DNA of 60,730 nt from assembly GCA_017507325.1 (NCBI GenBank), contig JAFWBD010000033.1, forward strand, positions 1 to 60,730, in the 5' to 3' direction. Of this stretch, positions 50,402-59,556 are shown piece after piece. The DNA is from Clostridia bacterium (GTDB lineage Bacteria; Bacillota; Clostridia; Oscillospirales; SIG627). The stretch's first letter is position 1, and every line of letters starts with the position of its first letter. Below the pieces are notes generated by a model that saw only the letters and a program-made list of their open reading frames with translations, ran no database searches and was not told the origin of the DNA. The translations under genes were made by a program, and so were the position numbers.

Positions 50402-51199
50402 TCAGAAGAGCTCGTCGAGCAGGGTAAAAAAACGAATTTTATTCGGATCGGGTCGGATTTCCAACGCATCGAACAGCATTTCCTCCGAAAAGCCCGAAAT
50501 GGGAACGCCCGTGTAATCCCCTCGGAAATTCTGTATCAAGCTGCGTCGGCATAGGGCGATATCCTGCCAACGGTCTGCTATCCCCATTCTACCCAAATCC
50601 ACAATTCCTGTCAATCCTTTCTCGTCAAAAAATACGTTGGGAAGGCAGAAATCTCCGTGAGAAAGCACCGCATCCTCCTCGGGAAAATGATCCTCCAGCC
50701 ATTCGACCAGAGCCAAAGGATCCCGAAATCCCGTTTTCCCGAAGGTATCGGGATCGGTTTGGGTAAGATCCACAAGTCCCTCTTCGGCACGGCGCCTTGC
50801 CAGGCGGAGCTTTTTTTCGGTATTCGTTTTCAATGGACAGCCCGCAGGATCGATCCTCCAAAGTGCCTTGAGGGCCTCGGCCAAACATTCCGTCAGCAGG
50901 CGGGGCTCTTTCATTCGGCTCGGATCACAGGCCATTTTCCCCGAGACCCTTGATGTGAAAAGGTAGGCGATGCCGCCCTTGACTCCGTAAAAAAGGCATT
51001 CGGGTACGGGAAAGAGATTTTTCAAATAGCAAAGAGCGGCGTATTCGTTTTCCGCCTCCTCCGAAAGGGGCTGGATTTTTAAGAACGCATCCTCACAGCA
51101 AAAGACCGAGGCATCCGATAGCCCCACCGAAACGGGAGAAAGAGTTCTGTTTTTCAAAAGAGCGAAAAGCTCGTCGGGAAGATTTTTCAAAGCCTCCAT
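50402..51199 (-). CDS. APH(3')-like aminoglycoside/small-molecule phosphotransferase
   Basis: 265 residues from ATG 51199 with GTGGAGG 7 bp before; longer upstream frame is not coding. Length and order match APH(3') enzymes: ATP-binding K41, catalytic loop SHGDFCLPNVF (H181, D183, N188), metal D201 in IVDLGRMGIADRWQDIAL, and the C-terminus TLLDELF, which matches the end of APH(3')-IIIa. It could phosphorylate kanamycin-type antibiotics. But it is the first gene of a sugar operon (33 bp before capA), so a sugar or metabolite kinase is equally possible. Confidence 0.75.
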   Translation of the reverse strand: MEALKNLPDELFALLKNRTLSPVSVGLSDASVFCCEDAFLKIQPLSEEAENEYAALCYLKNLFPVPECLFYGVKGGIAYLFTSRVSGKMACDPSRMKEPRLLTECLAEALKALWRIDPAGCPLKTNTEKKLRLARRRAEEGLVDLTQTDPDTFGKTGFRDPLALVEWLEDHFPEEDAVLSHGDFCLPNVFFDEKGLTGIVDLGRMGIADRWQDIALCRRSLIQNFRGDYTGVPISGFSEEMLFDALEIRPDPNKIRFFTLLDELF

Positions 51200-51227
51200 C
51201 GCTTCCTCCACCGGAAAAGTTACGTTT

Positions 51228-51256
51228 ATTCTATCACGAATTACAAAATTCAGCAA
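51228..51256 (-). promoter_or_regulatory. Promoter of the aph-capA-isomerase-kinase operon
   Basis: Minus strand TTGCTG (51251-51256), 17 bp, TAGAAT (51228-51233). Confidence 0.7.
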
Positions 51257-51295
51257 GAAAAAAGTGGAAAAACAAACGGTGTTTTTTCCTTCTAC

Positions 51296-51324
51296 TTGAA
51301 ATGGAGAAAAAAATGTGCTACAAT
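51296..51324 (+). promoter_or_regulatory. Promoter of metF-metH
   Basis: TTGAAA (51296-51301), 17 bp, TACAAT (51319-51324), 93 bp before the metF ATG. Confidence 0.8.
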
Positions 51325-51354
51325 GAAAAAAATCTTCGCGATCGGTCGTGTCTG

Positions 51355-51400
51355 CCAAAAAAGCCTTCTTTGAGCGTATAAGAAATTTTTGCTTTTTTGG
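51355..51400 (+). promoter_or_regulatory. Stem-loop in the metF leader
   Basis: CCAAAAAAGC (51355-51364) is a perfect complement of GCTTTTTTGG (51391-51400), with an inner TTCTT/AAGAA pair. It ends just before the AAAGGA ribosome site of metF. No SAM-riboswitch or S-box motif was found. Confidence 0.55.
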
Positions 51401-51416
51401 AGAAAGGAATGAGACG

Positions 51417-52295
51417 ATGAAGATCATTGATCTGCTTCAAAAAAATACCATGATGCTCTCCTTTGAGGTCTTCCCACCGAAAACCGAGTCGAGCTTTGAA
51501 AGCGTTCGGGAGGCTACGGAGGAAATTGCGAAATTGCATCCCTCCTTTATGAGCGTGACCTACGGTGCGGGAGGGGGAACCAGCCGCTACACCTTGGATA
51601 TTGCCAAACGCATCAAGGAAAAGCACGGCGTGCCCTCCTTGGCGCATTTAACCTGTGTTTCCTCCACCAAAGAGACCGTCAAGGAGCGGATCGATCAGAT
51701 CCGCCGTGCGGGGATCTGCAACGTTATGGCCCTTCGGGGCGATATTCCCGCCGAGCTTGCGGGGGCGGATCGCAGCACTTGGAATTATCATTACGCCATC
51801 GATCTTGTGCGGGAATTGAAGGAGGCCAACCCCGATTTTTGCATCGGCGGGGCCTGCTACCCCGAGATCCATCCCGAAAGCGCCAATCAGAAGGAAGATA
51901 TCCGCAGACTTCGGGAAAAGGTGGAGGCGGGCTGCGATTTTCTCACCACGCAGATGTTTTTTGATAACAATCTCCTTTATAATTTTCTGTATAAGATTCG
52001 GGAGGCGGGCATTACCGTGCCCATCATTCCGGGTATTATGCCCATTACCAATGCCAATCAGGTGGCCAGAGCCATTCAGCTTTCGGGTTCCTTTATGCCT
52101 CAAAGATTCAAGAGTCTGGTGGATCGCTTCGGCGGAGACAGTGCGGCTATGAAGCAGGCGGGGATTGCCTATGCCACCGATCAGATCATCGATCTGTATG
52201 CCAACGGAATCTATAACGTCCACGTGTATTCCATGAATAAGCCCGACGTGGCGGAAAAAATTCAAAGCAATCTGTCGGATATTCTGGGAAAATGA
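51417..52295 (+). CDS. metF: Methylenetetrahydrofolate reductase
   Basis: 292 residues from ATG 51417 after AAAGGA; an upstream in-frame extension covers the leader hairpin and is not used. MTHFR signatures: SFEVFPPKTESSFES, SVTYGAGGGTSRYT, PSLAHLTCV, NVMALRGDIPA, CDFLTTQMFFDN and IPGIMPITNANQ. Reduces methylene-THF to methyl-THF with an FAD cofactor. Classical 292-residue form without an extra C-terminal domain. Overlaps the next gene by 4 bp; all three methionine genes form one operon. Confidence 0.95.
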   Translation: MKIIDLLQKNTMMLSFEVFPPKTESSFESVREATEEIAKLHPSFMSVTYGAGGGTSRYTLDIAKRIKEKHGVPSLAHLTCVSSTKETVKERIDQIRRAGICNVMALRGDIPAELAGADRSTWNYHYAIDLVRELKEANPDFCIGGACYPEIHPESANQKEDIRRLREKVEAGCDFLTTQMFFDNNLLYNFLYKIREAGITVPIIPGIMPITNANQVARAIQLSGSFMPQRFKSLVDRFGGDSAAMKQAGIAYATDQIIDLYANGIYNVHVYSMNKPDVAEKIQSNLSDILGK

Positions 52296-52891
52296 CGGAA
52301 GGAGTCATTCGAAAAAGCTACGGGCCGCCGCCTCTTTCGGAGGATGAGATTTTTCGTTATGCAGGGTGCGGCCGTCCTGCCTTAGAGGATCGCGCTCTTT
52401 TAAAATCCTGCCTTGACGAGGTCTTACCCCTTTTGAGTTATCGGGTCGCCTATCGAAGGCTTCCGCTTATCGTTGCGGGTGATTGCTGCGATTTTTTTCT
52501 GTTTTCTCTCCGCTCCGAAAAGCTTTCCCTTCGGTTGCAAAATTGCACGGAGGGTATCGTCTTTGCGGCAACGGTAGGCTTTGAGATTGATCGCTTGATA
52601 GCCAAATACAGCAGAATTTCTCCCGCCCGCGGGCTGATGTTGCAGGCCATCGGATCGGAGCGGGTGGAGGCTCTGTGCGATGCCTTTTGTGAAGAGATGG
52701 CCGTGTCGGAAAAGAAGGAATTGACCCCTCGCTTCAGCCCGGGCTACGGCGATCTGCCACTGGAGGCTCAGAGAAAGGTCGATTCCGTTTTGAATCTTTC
52801 GGGCACCGTAGGGATTTATCTCAATGAAAGTCTTTTGATGTCCCCCTCCAAAAGTGTCACTGCATTTTTGGGCATCCGAGATCAAGGATAA
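52292..52891 (+). CDS. Methionine synthase reactivation-domain protein (stand-alone)
   Basis: 199 residues corresponding to the C-terminal activation domain of E. coli MetH, made here as a separate protein. RFSPGYGDLPLEAQ is the SAM-binding signature and ESLLMSPSKSVTAFLGI is the typical end. It uses SAM to remethylate inactive cob(II)alamin with an electron donor. It sits between metF and metH, and the MetH encoded next lacks this domain, so the two complement each other. Confidence 0.85.
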   Translation: MTEGVIRKSYGPPPLSEDEIFRYAGCGRPALEDRALLKSCLDEVLPLLSYRVAYRRLPLIVAGDCCDFFLFSLRSEKLSLRLQNCTEGIVFAATVGFEIDRLIAKYSRISPARGLMLQAIGSERVEALCDAFCEEMAVSEKKELTPRFSPGYGDLPLEAQRKVDSVLNLSGTVGIYLNESLLMSPSKSVTAFLGIRDQG

Positions 52892-52928
52892 TTTTTTGTC
52901 CGTACCCCAAAACAAATTGAGGTGTCAT

Positions 52929-55334
52929 ATGAATTTCAGAGAATTTTTACAAAAGAATACGGTATATCTGGACGGCGGTATGGGAACGCTTCTCCAGGAG
53001 AAGGGCCTTCCCCCCGGAGAATTACCCGAAAGGTGGAATCTGACCCATCCGGAATGCATCACAGAGATCCATCGGGCGTATTTTGATGCGGGCAGTCACG
53101 TGGTCTGTACCAATACCTTCGGTGCAAACGCTCTGAAATTTTCCGATGAGGAATTGGAGCGCATCATTGCGGCCGCTGTTGAAAACGCCCGAAAAGCCGC
53201 CTCGGAATCCTCCTCGCCAAAGGAAAAATTTATCGCTCTGGATATCGGCCCCTGCGGAAGGCTTTTAAAGCCCTTGGGAGATATGGATTTTGAAGCCGCG
53301 GTGGCGCTCTTTGCAAAAACCGTTCGCATCGGCGCATCTTGCGGCGTGGATCTGGTTTTGATCGAAACCATGAACGACAGCTATGAAACCAAGGCGGCTC
53401 TTCTTGCGGTGAAGGAGAATTCGGATCTCCCCGTTTTGGTCTCCAATGCCTATGGGGAAAACGGAAAGCTGATGACGGGTGCTACCCCTGCGGCTATGGT
53501 CGCCCTTCTGGAGGGAATGGGTGCAGATGCCTTGGGAGCCAACTGCTCTTTGGGACCCCGCCGGCTTGCTTCGGTGGCGGAGGAGCTTTTGGAAAAGGCC
53601 TCGGTGCCCGTTTTGTTAAAGCCCAATGCGGGGCTGCCCAAAACGGTGAACGGAAAAACCGTTTTCGACGTGACTCCCGAGGAGTTTTCTCGGGAAATGG
53701 AGGCTTTGGTGCGTAAAGGAATTCGCGTTGCGGGCGGATGCTGCGGCACCACCCCTTCGTATATACGGGAAACGGTTTCGCGAACCGAGTCTCTTGCGCC
53801 CGTTCCCGTAACGGAAAAGAATCTCACCGTTGTCTCCTCCTACACTCACGCGGTGGAATTCGGAGGCGCACCCGTTCTCATCGGGGAGCGGATCAACCCC
53901 ACGGGAAAAAAGCGCTTCCGCCAAGCACTGACGGAGCGGGATCTGGATTATATTTTGGCCGAAGGGCTTCGTCAGCAGGAAAAGGGCGCCCACGTGCTGG
54001 ATGTAAACGTGGGTCTTCCCGAAATCGATGAGCCTTTGCTCCTTTCCGAGACCGTTCGGGAATTGCAAACGGTTCTGGATCTGCCCTTGCAGATCGATAC
54101 CGCAAATGCCGAGGCAATGGAGAAAGCTCTCCGTTGCTATAACGGGAAGGCGATGGTCAATTCCGTAAACGGCAAAAAAGAGAGTATGGAGACCGTTTTT
54201 CCCCTTGTGAAAAAGTACGGCGGTCTGGTGGTTGCCTTGACCTTGGATGAAAACGGAATTCCTTCTACCGCCGAGGGGAGGGTGGAGATCGCCCGCAACA
54301 TTCTCAAAACCGCCGAATCCTACGGAATCTCCCGAAAGGATATCATCGTGGATACCCTTGCTATGACCGTCAGCGCCGATCACACAGCGGCCGTGGCCAC
54401 GCTGGCCTCCTTAAGAGACGTTCGGGAAAAATTGGGCTGTCAAACTTCCCTTGGCGTTTCCAACGTGTCCTTTGGCTTGCCCTGTCGGGACAGCATCAAC
54501 AGCACCTTCTTCGCTCTCGCCTTGGAAAACGGCCTCTCTGCCGCCATTATGAATCCCGATTCCGCGGAAATGATGAGGACCTACCATTCCTTTATGGCCT
54601 TGCGCGGAATGGATGAAAACTGCGCTTCGTATATCGAAAAGATTCCCGCGCTCCTTCCCGCCTCATCCGCTCCCGTTCCCACGGTGCCTGCCTCAAAAGA
54701 GGAGGGCGATCGATCCGAGCTTTGCTATGCCATTGTCAAGGGGCTTCGGGAAAAAGCGGCGTCGGTCACCGCATCGATGCTGGAGAGCTCCTCGGGGCTT
54801 TCCATTGTGGAAAACGAGATCATTCCCGCCTTGAATCGGGTGGGGAAGGGCTTTGAAGAGAAAACCGTTTATTTGCCTCAGCTTTTAATGAGCGCCGAGG
54901 CGGCCAAAAGCGCCTTCGACGTGATCAAGACCCGCACCGCCAAGGCGGAAGCCACGGCCTTCTCGGGTAAGGTGGTCTTGGCGACCGTTCGGGGAGATAT
55001 CCACGACATCGGAAAGAACATCGTCAAGCTTCTTTTGGAGAATTACGGCTTTTCCGTGGTGGATCTGGGAAAGGACGTTCCCCCGGAAGATGTCGTGGAA
55101 ACGGCAGTTTCTCTCCACGCTCCGCTGGTGGGACTGAGCGCCTTGATGACCACAACGGTGCCCGCAATGGAAAAAACCGTCTCGCTTCTGCACGAAAAAG
55201 CTCCTTGGTGCAAGATTATGGTGGGGGGTGCCGTGCTGACTCAGGAGTATGCCTCCGCCATCGGGGCGGATTTCTACGCCAAGGATGCCATGGAGGGCGT
55301 CCGCTATGCGGAATCCCTTCTTCCCAAGGCCTGA
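52929..55334 (+). CDS. metH: Cobalamin-dependent methionine synthase (lacks activation domain)
   Basis: 801 residues from ATG 52929 after GAGGTG. Order: homocysteine domain (1-290) with zinc ligands C206, C271 and C272 in ANCSLGP and GGCCGTTPS; methyl-THF (pterin) domain (about 320-580) with NPTGKKRF and SVNGKKESMET; cobalamin cap and binding domain (600-801) with DIHDIGKN, H692 being the lower axial cobalt ligand. The fourth, activation, domain is absent and encoded by the gene in front. An in-frame region upstream overlaps that gene and is not used. Confidence 0.95.
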   Translation: MNFREFLQKNTVYLDGGMGTLLQEKGLPPGELPERWNLTHPECITEIHRAYFDAGSHVVCTNTFGANALKFSDEELERIIAAAVENARKAASESSSPKEKFIALDIGPCGRLLKPLGDMDFEAAVALFAKTVRIGASCGVDLVLIETMNDSYETKAALLAVKENSDLPVLVSNAYGENGKLMTGATPAAMVALLEGMGADALGANCSLGPRRLASVAEELLEKASVPVLLKPNAGLPKTVNGKTVFDVTPEEFSREMEALVRKGIRVAGGCCGTTPSYIRETVSRTESLAPVPVTEKNLTVVSSYTHAVEFGGAPVLIGERINPTGKKRFRQALTERDLDYILAEGLRQQEKGAHVLDVNVGLPEIDEPLLLSETVRELQTVLDLPLQIDTANAEAMEKALRCYNGKAMVNSVNGKKESMETVFPLVKKYGGLVVALTLDENGIPSTAEGRVEIARNILKTAESYGISRKDIIVDTLAMTVSADHTAAVATLASLRDVREKLGCQTSLGVSNVSFGLPCRDSINSTFFALALENGLSAAIMNPDSAEMMRTYHSFMALRGMDENCASYIEKIPALLPASSAPVPTVPASKEEGDRSELCYAIVKGLREKAASVTASMLESSSGLSIVENEIIPALNRVGKGFEEKTVYLPQLLMSAEAAKSAFDVIKTRTAKAEATAFSGKVVLATVRGDIHDIGKNIVKLLLENYGFSVVDLGKDVPPEDVVETAVSLHAPLVGLSALMTTTVPAMEKTVSLLHEKAPWCKIMVGGAVLTQEYASAIGADFYAKDAMEGVRYAESLLPKA

Positions 55335-55373
55335 CCGGTCTTGCCGAAAATGCCCGAATGAATCAAAAGAAAA

Positions 55374-55415
55374 GAGCCGTACGGAAAGAAGAATTCCGTA
55401 CGGCTCATATTTTTT
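55374..55415. terminator. Terminator between metH and the 5'-nucleotidase gene
   Basis: GAGCCGTACGGAA and TTCCGTACGGCTC form a perfect 13-bp stem with a 7-base loop; T-rich on both sides. Confidence 0.93.
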
Positions 55416-55454
55416 GCAGATCGCCTTGATTTCGTTTTGAATCACCGAGGCCTT

Positions 55455-58433
55455 TTATTTGAAAATACCTTGATTTCTTTTGTATAGGGCAGAAGAAAAT
55501 ACCAGCATGCCGAAGGAAGCAATGCAAAGAAGAGAATAAAGGAAGAGCGGGCGATCATCTCCCATGGGCGGAGCCTTGGGGATCCACTTGGGGAAAATAC
55601 GGATATCCGCTTGGAGGGGCTCGGAAAAATCAACCTCATTTCCCTCCGTGCAAGCCTCGTCCCGATACCAGCCGCCGAAAAGATAACCGTCTCTTTCGCT
55701 GTCAAGAATTTCGGAAAAATCTTGAATTCCAAAACGCGGGCCGTAAATCTCGTTGAGAGAACGCCCTGCGGGAACCAAAAATTTTTCTTCCCCCTTTTGT
55801 CCCGAAACAGATGCGGTAAAGCCCTTTGGCGCCATGGAAAAGGCCTTGGCCGGGCTGCCCTCCACCATCACCGTATGGTAAAAAATACCGCTTTCGCCGT
55901 GCTGTATTGTACCAAGTGTTGCTCCGCTCGGGGCGGATACGGTCATTTTTTCTCCCATTGTCAGGCTTTTTGAGGCAAAAACAGCGTAATCGCCCTTTGC
56001 TTCGATCACCACTTGGCTTCCCGTCAGATTCAGTCCGTCCTCCGAAAGGAAAACCTCGGTGCTGTCAATGGAAATTCCTCCGTGAATGGCGTCGATTCCG
56101 TTTCGCTCAGCCTCAACGTAGAGAAAGCTGTCCGTCAGCACCAGATTCTGTCGGAGATAAATGCCGTCGTGCTCGCTTTGAATGCGAAGCTCGGCACCGT
56201 TTTGCAGAAATAGGCTTCCCCGTGCCACACCGACGGCATCGTCCTGCGATTGAATCTGCAGGGTACAGCCGTCCAGGATCAGATCCCGCGTGGCTTCAAT
56301 GCCGTGGTCGCTTTGAATCGAAAGGCTTCCGTCACCCTGAAGGGTCAAGCCGCCCTTGACCACGATTCCGTCCCCGTGGCGGCTCTTTTCGGCGTTTTCG
56401 TAGCTGTTTCGCAGAATGCTTTCTCCCTTGAGATGAAGGATCAAGGAGCCGTTGCTGTAAAGAACGGCGGAATAGGAATCGTTTGTGGCGTTTTCTACCT
56501 CGTGAGAATAATACACGTAACCGTCGCCCGTATACGAAAGAGCGTTCAGCGTCAAAACCTTGGTGCTCGGATCATAGGAGGCACTTCCGTCTCCCAGAAT
56601 GTCGGCGGCGTTTTCCTCGGTGACCTTAACGCCTCCCACGAAAATATCGTGATCCCGAAATACACGGATCCTTCCGCTGCCGCGGGGATCTTCATAATCC
56701 AACAAAAAGGAGGGATATTTTTTCAGAAGGGGAGAATTTTTCCCTTCTACCGTTTGGTTTTCGAAGGCGCTGACGTAATGAGCAAGAACCATATAGTCCT
56801 CCATCACGTAGTCCAAAACGTTTGTGGCGCCGTCCAGCATGGCAAAGCCGCCGCCCAGATCCCGCAGGGTGTAATTGTATCCCGCCAGATTGTAGTGAGA
56901 GGCAAGGTCGATCTCCTCCCAAGCATCCGTCTTTTTGTTGTAGATCTTCACGTCGAAAACACGGTAGCGGGAGGGGCCCTTCAACCAAACGTCCTGCTCG
57001 CCCGCCTGGGTGGTATCGGGAACGGAGCAGTCCACCTGATAGCGGATGCCCGAAACCTGCAAAAAGCTTCCGTCCTCCGCTTCTCCCGCACGGCGGGCAC
57101 CCCATTCCAGCATATCCAGAACCTGCTGACCCGTCACCGTTAACAGACAGGCAACGTTCCCGAAGGGGTGAATGTCCTTGCAGGTTTTATAAGAAATCTC
57201 ACCGCTGAGAGCCTGATTGCGAATGCCTCCGCCGTTCATGACGGCAAGGTCCACCTCAAGCCCCATTTGGTCGAAGAGATAATAGAGAGCATCGGCGGCA
57301 AAATCTCCCGAATTGGTCTCCTCCGAGCGAACCAAGCGGTTTTGCTCCGAATCGTAATTATCAAGGGTCACGTTGATCTTTCCAACCTTTTGCCCCAAGG
57401 CGTTGTCCACCGCCTCCATCCGCAAAAGAAGCTCAGCCTTCACCGCCGCATCGGAAAGAAGAGCGGTCTTTGTGTACAGCACGGAGGCAAGAGAATCGCT
57501 TTCGGCTTGGTATTCAATAAAATCGGAGGAGACCCTTCCCGTTTCGGAATCGATCACCATAATGCCGATCCGATTGAAATATTCTCCCGTTTGGGTCAGA
57601 ACCACCTCGTTGCCGCTTTTGTCGAGGATCCTTTCCTCCCGAATCACGCTGTGAGAGTGCCCGTCAATGAAGGCATCCAATCCGCTGACAGCAGATATGG
57701 TCTCTCGGCTGGTGTAGGGAGCCGAGGAGGGATCCACTCCCAAATGGCCAAGTGCTACAATGCGGGTGGCACCGGCAGAACGGGCATCATCCACAGCCCG
57801 CTGAACGTCTTTTTGAAGATCGGCTCCGCCTTCCCCGCCTGCAATGCCGTAAACGTAATTTCCGTTTTCATCCTGAAAATAGGCGGGAGACGATTTGGAG
57901 AAGGTTTCGGGCGTGGTGATCCCCACGAAGGCCAGAGATTCCTTTCCGCAGTCAAACAAAGCGTAATCCGCCAGAGCGTTTTCCTTGCGCACACCGTTTT
58001 CCACACGATAAAAATTGCAGGATACGTAAGGGAAGGAGGCTGCCGACACTGCATCCCAAAAGCCCTTTACCGTGTAGTCGAATTCGTGATTGCCGGGGGT
58101 AGCCACGTCGTATTCGGCCTTGTTCATCAAGCAGATCACGCTTTGTCCCCGATCCATCGATCCGTAGGCGGTACCTTGAACGTGATCGCCCGCATCGGCC
58201 AGAAAAACGTGCTTGTATCGGGTCTGCAGGTCCTTTTTGAGGGCTGCCACCGCGTCATAGCTGAGCTTTCCGTCAATATAGGAGTGAATATCGTTGGTGT
58301 AAAGAATCACGATATCCTCGGAAAGCGCTTCCTCGGTTGCCAAAGCGGAAAGGGGAAGCAGCAATGCGACGATCAGAAGGCTTGTCAGAATTCCGAGCAG
58401 TCTTTTTTTCATTTTTTCACTGTTTTTCATCAT
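55455..58433 (-). CDS. Surface 5'-nucleotidase with beta-helix-like and InlB-type repeat domains
   Basis: 992 residues; ATG 58433 chosen with GGAG nearby. Signal peptide to about residue 34 (LLLPLSALA). Residues 40-330 are the metallophosphatase domain: LYTNDIHSYIDGKL, ADAGDHVQGTAYG, TPGNHEFDY, ALGHLGVD, DGHSHS. Residues 340-590 form the 5'-nucleotidase C-terminal domain (NSGDFAADALYYLF, GGGIRNQ). Then repeated short units (GGLTLQGDGSLSIQSDHGIEA, GSLFLQNGAELRIQSEHDGIYL, about 600-870) look like a carbohydrate-binding beta-helix. A GYLFGGWYRDEACTEG repeat (InlB/Flg_new type) precedes a C-terminal membrane helix and KRNQGIFK tail. It salvages extracellular nucleotides. Confidence 0.9.
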   Translation of the reverse strand: MMKNSEKMKKRLLGILTSLLIVALLLPLSALATEEALSEDIVILYTNDIHSYIDGKLSYDAVAALKKDLQTRYKHVFLADAGDHVQGTAYGSMDRGQSVICLMNKAEYDVATPGNHEFDYTVKGFWDAVSAASFPYVSCNFYRVENGVRKENALADYALFDCGKESLAFVGITTPETFSKSSPAYFQDENGNYVYGIAGGEGGADLQKDVQRAVDDARSAGATRIVALGHLGVDPSSAPYTSRETISAVSGLDAFIDGHSHSVIREERILDKSGNEVVLTQTGEYFNRIGIMVIDSETGRVSSDFIEYQAESDSLASVLYTKTALLSDAAVKAELLLRMEAVDNALGQKVGKINVTLDNYDSEQNRLVRSEETNSGDFAADALYYLFDQMGLEVDLAVMNGGGIRNQALSGEISYKTCKDIHPFGNVACLLTVTGQQVLDMLEWGARRAGEAEDGSFLQVSGIRYQVDCSVPDTTQAGEQDVWLKGPSRYRVFDVKIYNKKTDAWEEIDLASHYNLAGYNYTLRDLGGGFAMLDGATNVLDYVMEDYMVLAHYVSAFENQTVEGKNSPLLKKYPSFLLDYEDPRGSGRIRVFRDHDIFVGGVKVTEENAADILGDGSASYDPSTKVLTLNALSYTGDGYVYYSHEVENATNDSYSAVLYSNGSLILHLKGESILRNSYENAEKSRHGDGIVVKGGLTLQGDGSLSIQSDHGIEATRDLILDGCTLQIQSQDDAVGVARGSLFLQNGAELRIQSEHDGIYLRQNLVLTDSFLYVEAERNGIDAIHGGISIDSTEVFLSEDGLNLTGSQVVIEAKGDYAVFASKSLTMGEKMTVSAPSGATLGTIQHGESGIFYHTVMVEGSPAKAFSMAPKGFTASVSGQKGEEKFLVPAGRSLNEIYGPRFGIQDFSEILDSERDGYLFGGWYRDEACTEGNEVDFSEPLQADIRIFPKWIPKAPPMGDDRPLFLYSLLCIASFGMLVFSSALYKRNQGIFK

Positions 58434-58519
58434 CAATTCTCCGAAAAAGGGGGTCCGTAGGTTGGGGGGCTTTTGTTGACTCGGATTTGTGAAAAAGGCG
58501 ATGGTGCAAGTCTGATTTT

Positions 58520-58548
58520 ATCATAACAGAAACAGCGCGAAAATGCAA
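58520..58548 (-). promoter_or_regulatory. Promoter of the 5'-nucleotidase gene
   Basis: Minus strand TTGCAT (58543-58548), 17 bp, TATGAT (58520-58525). Confidence 0.75.
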
Positions 58549-58584
58549 CCGTTCCGCAAAGAAAAATGAAGCGTAAGAAAAAAA

Positions 58585-58653
58585 AGAACCCTCGCAGAAA
58601 AATCAAGTCGGCGCACCCGCTTTGTTGCGGATGCGCCGAGGAAAGGGTTCTTC
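58585..58653 (-). terminator. Compound terminator after the 58672 gene
   Basis: AGAACCCT/AGGGTTCT outer arms enclose a strong inner GGCGCATCCGC/GCGGGTGCGCC hairpin; the minus strand then reads TTTTTTTT. Confidence 0.8.
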
Positions 58654-58671
58654 TTATAAAACGGTAAAGCC

Positions 58672-59538
58672 TTAAAAATCCAAGCGGATCAGGTTTCCGC
58701 GGGCATCGCCGTAAAGACAGTTTCCACGGTGAAAATCAATCAATTCCGCTTCGGCGGGAAGCTGCATATCGTGGAGATCGCGGTAAAAGATCTCTTTTTT
58801 CTCCGCGGGATCGATGATGCGGATCGCGGGATGGATCTTTTTTCCGAAGCCTTCCACGGAATAGATCAAGCCGCCGTGACAGCAAGCGCCTTGAATGTAG
58901 TTGTGATAGGGGGCGTCGAAGAAGTCGAGAATGCGATCCTCACACAGCACCACCCTCGGCACGCCGAAGCGCGGGTCGATCTCGCCCTCGCAGAGCTTTG
59001 GCAGTGCGAAGGAAAAATAACGGGTGTTTTGATCCCCGTCCCGCATCACAAAGGCGTAAAAGTGCCCGCTTTCGCAGTCAATGGTAACGTTTCCGTAAGG
59101 ACGGGTGTCCTTTTCCGCTCCGGCGGAAAGCCAGAGGCCTTTTTTCTCGGTAAATCCGATTTGAATGAGCTGAACCAATTTCGTTGCAAAGCCGTCTTCG
59201 TTTTTCAGAATGCGGTAAACGCAGGTCATCCCCAAAAGCGGATCCTCGGACTTGGCGTAATTGTTGTAAACGTTGCAGTATAAAAGGGGAAATTCATCCT
59301 CGGGGGAGGCAAATTCCGTCCCGAAGCAAACCGAATTGCAGTGGGGAACGATGATTTCGGCAGCATCCAACGCAATTTTGGAAGCGTGCTCCAGAATGGC
59401 GGGGGAAAGACGGCTTTTTTCAACGTCCTTCAGGTTGTAAACGTAGCCGCCTCCGCGGGAGCCGAAGCGAAACAGCGTATCCTCCCGGATCGCCCCGTCC
59501 TGACCGCCGCCGATGCTGGCAAAGAATCGGAGATTCAT
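58672..59538 (-). CDS. Protein of unknown function, beta-rich
   Basis: 288 residues, ATG 59538 with AAAGGGG before it. No signal peptide or membrane segment. Rich in short beta units and aromatic residues (FFASIGGGQDGAI, FGSRGGGYVYNLKDVEK, HNYIQGACCHGGLIYSVEGFGKK, ELIDFHRGNCLYGDARGNLIRLDF), suggestive of a propeller-like fold with one blade repeated. No catalytic motif recognised. 18 bp after the MBL gene, so they are one operon and may act on the same compound. Confidence 0.72.
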   Translation of the reverse strand: MNLRFFASIGGGQDGAIREDTLFRFGSRGGGYVYNLKDVEKSRLSPAILEHASKIALDAAEIIVPHCNSVCFGTEFASPEDEFPLLYCNVYNNYAKSEDPLLGMTCVYRILKNEDGFATKLVQLIQIGFTEKKGLWLSAGAEKDTRPYGNVTIDCESGHFYAFVMRDGDQNTRYFSFALPKLCEGEIDPRFGVPRVVLCEDRILDFFDAPYHNYIQGACCHGGLIYSVEGFGKKIHPAIRIIDPAEKKEIFYRDLHDMQLPAEAELIDFHRGNCLYGDARGNLIRLDF

Positions 59539-59556
59539 ATAACGCCCCTTTAAAAA

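Noticed and set aside
51325..51416. SAM riboswitch before metF
   Set aside because: Only a single A/T-rich stem-loop; none of the S-box core motifs were found.
57168..58460. 430-codon plus-strand frame opposite the nucleotidase
   Set aside because: Shadow of the metallophosphatase domain on the minus strand.
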